Of a stretch of DNA of 64,000 nucleotides, positions 59,451 through 64,000 are shown one piece after another. The DNA comes from Bog-473 sp052148295 (GTDB taxonomy: Bacteria > Actinomycetota > Acidimicrobiia > Acidimicrobiales > RAAP-2). Position 1 is the stretch's first letter. Each line of letters opens with the position of its first letter. The notes below the pieces were generated by a model, which worked only from the letters and a program-made list of their open reading frames with translations, ran no database searches and was not told the origin of the DNA. The stretch spans positions 15,501 to 79,500 of the forward strand of contig JBKQIP010000162.1 in NCBI GenBank assembly GCA_052148295.1, in the 5' to 3' direction. The position numbers and the translations under genes are program-made.

Positions 59451-61574
59451 TCACGTGATGTCCTGCGCCTGGCTGGTGGCGCTCTGCGGGCTCGTCGTGC
59501 TGGGCGCCGTGGCCGCACCCGGGGTTGTCGGAATGTCGTAGCGGTGCAGGGCGTAGCTCATGATCTGGGAAAAGACGGGGGCCGCCACCGTCCCGCCGAA
59601 AATCGGCGTCGGACGGTCGAGGACCACGATGATCGAGAGGGTGGGGTTCTGTGCCGGGGCGAAGCCCACGAACGAGGCCATGTAGGCGCCGGCGACGTAC
59701 GAATCCTGCCCCTGGGTGGGGATCTGCGCCGTGCCCGTCTTTCCGGCCACGGTGTAACCCGGCACCATCGCGCTGGTCCCGGTCCCGGTGGACACCACCT
59801 GCTCCAGCATCCCGGTGAGCTCGCTGTCCACCGCAGGAGAGAAGGTCCGGTGGGTGGGCGAGGGCGCCGTCTGGGTGACGGCGCCGTTGGGGCCGATCTT
59901 CGCCTCCACTAGTTTCGGTTGGACGAAGACGCCACCGTTGGCCACTGCGTTGTAGGCGTCGAGCACCTGCAGAGCGTTCACGGCGTCGACCTGCCCGATG
60001 GGCAGGGACACGTAGTCGGTCGGCTCCCACTGGGCGGCCGTGGCCAGGAGACCGGGCGACTCGCCGGGGAACCCGAGGCCGGTGTACTCGCCGAACCCGA
60101 GGTTGCGAACCTGGTTCAACAGGCGCTGCTCACCGACTTCCTGGGCGATCTCCGAGGTTCCGATGTTGGAGGATTGGGCCAGGATCTGGGTGGCCGAGAG
60201 TGACTCGGTCGGGTGGGTCTCGGCGTCATGGAAGGTGGAGCCGTCGAGACTGATCTGGTCCGGCACGGTGAACACCGAATTGGGATTGATCAAGCCGTCT
60301 TCGAGGGCGGCGGAGAAGGTCACCAGCTTGAACACCGAACCCGGCTCGTACACCTGGGTGACGGCGAGGTTGCTGGGAGCCTCGTCGACCGGGTCGTCCG
60401 GGCCGATGGGGATCACGCCGCTGGGACTGGTGGCGGCCGCGGCGGTGGCCGGCACCGGTGCGCCGGGGTGGGTCGAGACCAGGCTCGTCATGGAGAGGAT
60501 CTGCCCGGTCTTAACGTCCTCGACGATGGCCGTCCCGCTCTGCGCGTGTGACGTCTCGATCGCCTTGCCCAAGGCCTGCTCCGACTCGTACTGCAGCGGC
60601 GCGTCGAGGGTCAGCTCGAGACCCGTCCCGGGCTTGCTGGCCGCGCTCTCGGTCACCGGCGACTGCGGCAGCACGACGCCCGAAGGGGCCTCGTGGTACG
60701 TCTCGCGGCCCGCCTTGCCCGCCAGGAGCGCGTTGTCCGCGTACTCGATCCCGGCGGCGCCGGCACCGGCGGCGTTGGTGAAGCCGATGAGCGGGGATGC
60801 CAGATTCCCGTTGGGGTCGACCCGCTTGGAGTCGGCCACCAGGGTGATGCCCGGGAAGTCGTCGCTGGTGATCTTCCCGGCGTTCGTCTGCGAGAGCTGG
60901 CGGGCCAGCACCTCGTAGCCGGTATGGCGCTGGAGCTGGGCGGTCAGCGTCGCCACGGGCACGCCCAGCAGGGGCGAGAGGGCCTGGGCGTACTGCAGGG
61001 GATGCGCCACCTGGAAGTCGTCGGCGATGACGTCGTCGGTGGGTTGGGAGAGGGCGAGTGGCTCGCCGTTGCGGTCGTAGATCCCGGCCCGCAGGGCGGG
61101 CACGTTGACCGTGGTCGACGACTCGAGGTTGGCGGCGGTCTGATAGGACCCCGAGCGCACCACCTGGATGTCCACCAGCCGGGCGACCACCAGCAGCGTG
61201 GCCATCACCAGGACCAGTCGGATCAAGCGGACCCGCCGTTGGAACGCGATGGTCGCCCAGGCCGACGATCGGGGCCGCGATGACCGGCGGGCGGGTCGAC
61301 GCTCGGACGCGGTGCGTCTCGGGGGGCGGGACGTGACGGTGGCGGGACGGGTCCGGGGCGTGGCCCGCTTCGTCGGGCGGGGCGTGGCCCGCGTGGTCGG
61401 GCGGGGCGTGGCCCGCGTCGTGGTCCGCGTCGTACTCCGGACCGTGGCCGGCGTCGTGCTCCGCGTCGTGGTCCGGAGCGGCGCGGGGCGCTTGGTCGAC
61501 CGGGATTGGGCCGCGGGCGGGCGGGGCGCGATGGCGCGCGCGCGCTGAGCGGCATGTCGCGTGGTGACGCTCAT
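59451..61574 (-). CDS. ftsI: Penicillin-binding protein, FtsI/PBP3-like transpeptidase
   Basis: At 707 aa this is longer than typical class B PBPs because of a roughly 105-residue Thr/Arg/Pro-rich cytoplasmic tail (TTRTTTRATPRPTTRATPRP). One transmembrane helix follows (LIRLVLVMATLLVVARLVDIQ). The dimerisation domain starts VPALRAGIYDRNGEPLALS. The transpeptidase domain has YEPGSVFKLVTFS (SxxK), AQSSNIGTSEIA (SxN) and YTVAGKTGTAQIPT (KTG). No PASTA domain is present. It crosslinks septal peptidoglycan with FtsW. The ATG overlaps the ftsL stop as TGATG. The tail is encoded by repetitive DNA (about 61340-61510). Confidence 0.94.
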   Translation of the reverse strand: MSVTTRHAAQRARAIAPRPPAAQSRSTKRPAPLRTTTRSTTPATVRSTTRTTTRATPRPTTRATPRPTKRATPRTRPATVTSRPPRRTASERRPARRSSRPRSSAWATIAFQRRVRLIRLVLVMATLLVVARLVDIQVVRSGSYQTAANLESSTTVNVPALRAGIYDRNGEPLALSQPTDDVIADDFQVAHPLQYAQALSPLLGVPVATLTAQLQRHTGYEVLARQLSQTNAGKITSDDFPGITLVADSKRVDPNGNLASPLIGFTNAAGAGAAGIEYADNALLAGKAGRETYHEAPSGVVLPQSPVTESAASKPGTGLELTLDAPLQYESEQALGKAIETSHAQSGTAIVEDVKTGQILSMTSLVSTHPGAPVPATAAAATSPSGVIPIGPDDPVDEAPSNLAVTQVYEPGSVFKLVTFSAALEDGLINPNSVFTVPDQISLDGSTFHDAETHPTESLSATQILAQSSNIGTSEIAQEVGEQRLLNQVRNLGFGEYTGLGFPGESPGLLATAAQWEPTDYVSLPIGQVDAVNALQVLDAYNAVANGGVFVQPKLVEAKIGPNGAVTQTAPSPTHRTFSPAVDSELTGMLEQVVSTGTGTSAMVPGYTVAGKTGTAQIPTQGQDSYVAGAYMASFVGFAPAQNPTLSIIVVLDRPTPIFGGTVAAPVFSQIMSYALHRYDIPTTPGAATAPSTTSPQSATSQAQDIT

Positions 61575-62023
61575 CAGCCCGAGGCCGGGAGCGTGGGCGT
61601 GGAGGCGGACGCCGCGGTCACGTGCGGGGTGGGGAGCGGCGTCGTCAGCGGGACGTAGGGAAGTTGGATGGACTGCCCGCCGGAGATCAGGCCGTGGCTC
61701 AGCGCAGCGGCCACGATCCGCGACGGGGTCTCGAGCTCGGCCACCTGGAGCACCTCCTGGCGATGGAGGTCCTGGGCGAGCTGGAGCCTCTGCTCGACCG
61801 CCGTCAGGTGGACCTGGCCGTCGGCCAGCAGCGCCTGTCCAACCACGACGGCCAGGAGGGACAGCACCACCATGGACAGGGCGACGATGTTGAGCACGCG
61901 ACGGCCGCGCCTGCCCTGACGGCGCGAGGGGACGACGCGGAGCGGTGGCCGGCGCCGGTCACTCTCGGGGTGAGCGGTCGAGCGAGCGGAGGAGCGGGAA
62001 GTGGCGGTCGACGGGGGCACCAT
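61574..62023 (-). CDS. ftsL: Cell division protein FtsL-like
   Basis: This 149-aa bitopic protein has a basic N-terminus (SDRRRPPLRVVPSRRQGRRGRR), a transmembrane helix (VLNIVALSMVVLSLLAVVVGQALL) and a short external coiled coil (HLTAVEQRLQLAQDLHRQEVLQVAELETPSR, with heptad Leu). Sequence conservation of FtsL is always low. Position between rsmH and ftsI, topology and length support the call. The ATG overlaps the rsmH stop as TGATG, and the stop overlaps ftsI in the same way. Confidence 0.85.
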   Translation of the reverse strand: MVPPSTATSRSSARSTAHPESDRRRPPLRVVPSRRQGRRGRRVLNIVALSMVVLSLLAVVVGQALLADGQVHLTAVEQRLQLAQDLHRQEVLQVAELETPSRIVAAALSHGLISGGQSIQLPYVPLTTPLPTPHVTAASASTPTLPASG

Positions 62024-62946
62024 CAGATGGTCCCGGTTCGCTCGATGGCCCGGAGTCGGGCGCTCTCGGCCCGGGGATTGGCGGCGATCTCCTCGGCCGA
62101 CGGGCGGCGCGCGCCACGGAACACCAGGCGGTGCTGCGCCACGGCGCCGCACACGCAGGGCAGGCCGGGCGGGCAGGTGCAGCCACCGGTGGACGCCGTG
62201 ACGAAGACCTGCTTGGTGAGCCGGTCCTCCCCGGAGTGATAGCTGATGACGGCACAGCGACCACCGACGGCGAGCCTGTCCACGGCACGAGGGAGCGTTC
62301 GTTCCAACTGCCCCAGTTCGTCGTTGACCTCGATGCGAAGGGCTTGGAAGACCCGCTTGGCCGGATGGCCCCGTCGCCGCGCCGGAGCTGGCACCGACTC
62401 GGCGACCACGTCGGCCAACTGACCCGTCGAGGAGAGCGGACGCGCCGCCACGATCGCCCGGGCGATGCGCGGAGCCAGACGACCCTCACCGTTCTCCCGG
62501 AAGAGCGTGGTCAGCGTGGCTTCGGGAAGCTGGTTGACCAGTTGCGCAGCCGTCGCGCCCGAGGTCTGGTCCATCCGCATGTCGAGGGGAGCGTCGACAC
62601 GGTAGGAGAACCCACGTGCGGCCTGGTCCAACTGGGTCGAGCTCACCCCCAGGTCAAACAACACGCCGGACAGGGGACCCGACGTGACGTCGTCCAGCTG
62701 GGCGAAGGTGGCGTGCACCAGGGTGACCCGTTCTGCGAACGGGGCCAACTGCCGGCGCGCCGCGGCGAGGGCCACCGGATCCCGGTCGAGGCCGACGAGA
62801 CGAAGGTCATCGCGGGCCGCCAGGAGCGCGGCCGCGTGGCCTCCCCCGCCGACCGTGGCGTCGACCACGAGGCCGGCGGGCACCGGCGCAAAGAGGGCCA
62901 CGACGGGGTGGCTCAGGACTGGAGTGTGCGCAAACGAGTGGGCCAT
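62023..62946 (-). CDS. rsmH: 16S rRNA (cytosine1402-N4)-methyltransferase RsmH (MraW)
   Basis: This 307-aa SAM methyltransferase has FAHTPVLSHPVVALF as its opening, VVDATVGGGGHAAALLAA as the SAM loop, VGLDRDPVALAAARRQL, and GVLFDLGVSSTQLDQAARGFSYR with the DMRMDQTSG motif. A C-terminal Cys-rich stretch GGCTCPPGLPCVCGA is unusual in E. coli MraW but common in actinobacteria. ATG at 62946 is supported by GAGGAG seven nt upstream. A longer open frame continues to 63588 but overlaps mraZ and lacks family homology. Confidence 0.96.
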   Translation of the reverse strand: MAHSFAHTPVLSHPVVALFAPVPAGLVVDATVGGGGHAAALLAARDDLRLVGLDRDPVALAAARRQLAPFAERVTLVHATFAQLDDVTSGPLSGVLFDLGVSSTQLDQAARGFSYRVDAPLDMRMDQTSGATAAQLVNQLPEATLTTLFRENGEGRLAPRIARAIVAARPLSSTGQLADVVAESVPAPARRRGHPAKRVFQALRIEVNDELGQLERTLPRAVDRLAVGGRCAVISYHSGEDRLTKQVFVTASTGGCTCPPGLPCVCGAVAQHRLVFRGARRPSAEEIAANPRAESARLRAIERTGTI

Positions 62947-62970
62947 CTGTAGCTCCTCGACAGGCGGGCA

Positions 62971-62997
62971 GGGCACCGGAAGTGACTCCGGTCGCCC
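62971..62997 (-). other. Hairpin in the rsmH leader
   Basis: GGGC-(G)-ACCGGA-GTCACT-TCCGGT-GCCC on the minus strand forms a 10-bp stem with one bulged base and a 6-nt loop, about 25 nt before the rsmH start codon. The rest of the 197-nt gap to mraZ (62947-63143) shows no recognisable promoter or gene. Confidence 0.55.
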
Positions 62998-63143
62998 CGG
63001 CGGGAAGAGGGTGGAGTGATCTTCCGCCTCGCCGTTCGAGGAGCTGCACATGGTCCAGCCGCCCTGCGCCGATGACGTGGCCGTGACGTGGGCCGGTGTG
63101 GAGCCTCCGTTCCATTGGTGGTGCCCGTTCGGGCCGGGGGTGA

Positions 63144-63572
63144 CTAGGTCGTCTCGTCCTCGTCGTCGCTCAGGAGCCAGGCCTCCTCGGGCAGCACCCG
63201 CTCGTCCCACGCGGGGGGGTTCCACAGCTCGACCCGGTCGATCGCCCCGAGCACCAGCACCTCGCTCTCGAGCTCGGCGAAAGCACGGAGGCGGGACGGG
63301 ATCGCCATGCGCCCCTGGCGATCGATCTCCACGTCGTGCGAGCTGGAGGCCCACACCCGGGCCCGGTTGCGATCGGCGCGCCCGGCAGAGGCCCGCTCCT
63401 GCATGGCGGTCATCTGACGGTCGAATTCCCCGGGGGTCCACAGGGCCAGGCATCCCTCGCGGTGCTGGGACAGATACCCACCCCGCTCGAAGTCCACCCG
63501 GAATTTGGCAGGCAGGATCACTCTGCCCTTGCTGTCGAGCGAATGCTCGTACCTGCCCACGAAGCCTGCCAC
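63144..63572 (-). CDS. mraZ: MraZ, transcriptional regulator of the dcw cluster
   Basis: This 142-aa protein has two AbrB-like MraZ repeats. The first is VGRYEHSLDSKGRVILPAKFR, and the second is SSSHDVEIDRQGRMAIPSRLR, each with the DxxGR DNA-binding motif. A Trp-rich acidic C-terminus follows (WNPPAWDERVLPEEAW). MraZ forms ring oligomers that bind direct repeats in its own promoter and control the cluster. The GTG start has GGGAGA eight nt upstream. Five phased repeats lie in the promoter just upstream, so autoregulation is very likely. Confidence 0.97.
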   Translation of the reverse strand: MAGFVGRYEHSLDSKGRVILPAKFRVDFERGGYLSQHREGCLALWTPGEFDRQMTAMQERASAGRADRNRARVWASSSHDVEIDRQGRMAIPSRLRAFAELESEVLVLGAIDRVELWNPPAWDERVLPEEAWLLSDDEDETT

Positions 63573-63615
63573 TGACTTGGTCTCCCACGACGCTCCCTGA
63601 ATTGCGTCCTTGAAC

Positions 63616-63667
63616 GCCCCTTTACTCCACTTCGCGCCACATTACGCCCCTTTCCACCACAGGTCAA
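63616..63667 (-). promoter_or_regulatory. mraZ promoter overlapped by five phased MraZ boxes
   Basis: -35 TTGACC (63662-63667), a 17-nt spacer and -10 TAATGT (63639-63644). Blocks GTGG, GGGG, GTGG, GTGG and GGGG begin every 10 bp (complement positions 63657-63660, 63647-63650, 63637-63640, 63627-63630 and 63617-63620). MraZ boxes are direct TGGGN-type repeats with 5-nt spacers, the same 10-bp period. They cover the spacer, the -10 and the start region, so occupancy would block RNA polymerase. Confidence 0.7.
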
Positions 63668-63743
63668 CAACACTCAACCCCCCGGCTCCCCCTGTCCCCC
63701 GTGACCGTCCCGCGACGGGATGCCGACTGCGGTGTCGACCGCC

Positions 63744-63800
63744 CGACGCGGACGCGACCACCACCCGACACCGACGCGACCACCACCCGACGCGCTCGCG
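63744..63800. repeat. 22-bp tandem repeat upstream of mraZ
   Basis: CGAC(G/A)C(G/C)GACGCGACCACCACC occurs at 63744-63765 and 63766-63787 with a partial third copy. The remaining sequence from 63668 to 64000 shows no gene I can support. A GTG at 63972 behind TACCGT could start a divergent gene running off the window. Confidence 0.75.
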
Positions 63801-64000
63801 ACGGGGCCACCCGCCGCGGGCGCCCGCGGTTCGGGTCGGATCCCGAGGTGCGAGCCAGGCCAGGACGGGCGAGCTGTGGCGACTCCGCAGGGTCTCGCGC
63901 CGCGGGAAGGGACCAGACGCGGCGGCGGCAGCGGGCGCCGACGATTACGTCCCGGGGGGCGGTACCGTCAGCGTGGCTCGCGGCCCGGGTCGACCGGTGG

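Noticed and set aside
57215..59458. Open frame of about 750 codons opposite mraY and murE.
   Set aside because: Antisense shadow of two well-conserved genes, with no motifs.
62947..63588. N-terminal extension of RsmH through the mraZ region.
   Set aside because: It overlaps mraZ on the same strand, has no homology to the family, and GAGGAG supports the ATG at 62946.

Overview
The window is a high-GC (roughly 70 percent by eye), gene-dense actinobacterial chromosome segment. The following together point to Actinomycetota: the mihF-gmk-rpoZ-coaBC-metK string, a PyrR-led pyr operon, a Bpa-type proteasome activator, Wag31/SepF/YggT next to ftsZ, a DksA-like gene before lspA, and a DUF222-HNH protein. 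The gene order and divergent sequences suggest the class Acidimicrobiia, but that placement is inference. No tRNA, rRNA, CRISPR array, transposase, integrase or phage gene was found. This is core chromosome, and I see no new defence or biosynthetic system. The unusual material is regulatory and repeat-based.

Layout. (a) 1-2.7 kb, minus strand: metK (start only), coaBC, rpoZ, gmk and mihF, apparently read from a leaderless promoter in front of mihF. (b) 2.7-11.9 kb, minus: pyrR-pyrB-pyrC-carA-carB-pyrD-pyrF, mostly joined by 4-nt start/stop overlaps, closed by a hairpin after pyrF and headed by a PyrR-binding-loop-like hairpin touching the pyrR Shine-Dalgarno. (c) 11.9-13.8 kb: a PMT/ArnT-like membrane glycosyltransferase and a lone cyclic-nucleotide-binding domain. 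(d) 13.9-19.2 kb, minus: aroC-aroK-aroB-aroQ-pepP-efp-nusB, again tightly overlapped. (e) 19.3-26.5 kb: nfuA, several small or uncharacterised genes, a flavin-reductase-like gene, a lipoprotein, tyrS, a carotenoid oxygenase and an HNH protein. (f) 26.5-32.0 kb: menaquinone genes menD, menH, menA, menB and menE on alternating strands. (g) 32.2-45.0 kb: an SDR, a YyaL/DUF255 protein, two unknowns, dnaE1, an RDD protein, bpa, a phosphodiesterase, an Rrf2 regulator, a histidine phosphatase and a sigma-70 factor. (h) 45.05-63.6 kb, minus: the division and cell wall cluster mraZ-rsmH-ftsL-ftsI-murE-mraY-ftsW-murG-murC-murB-ftsQ-ftsZ-yggS-sepF-yggT-divIVA, then a DksA-like gene, lspA and rluD. murD and murF are missing from it.

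Recurring themes. Many genes outside operons have a TANNNT -10 element 6-9 nt before the start codon and no Shine-Dalgarno, which is the signature of leaderless transcripts. Classical TTGACC-17-TANNNT promoters occur at mraZ and ftsZ. The mraZ promoter is covered by five G(T/G)GG blocks at exact 10-bp spacing, a convincing MraZ operator. Several genes end in short tandem repeats that begin at or contain the stop codon (7-mer after nfuA, 8-mer after the SDR, 12-mer after the gene ending at 36022). The sigma factor gene is followed by a decayed duplicate of its own 3' end that now forms a hairpin terminator.
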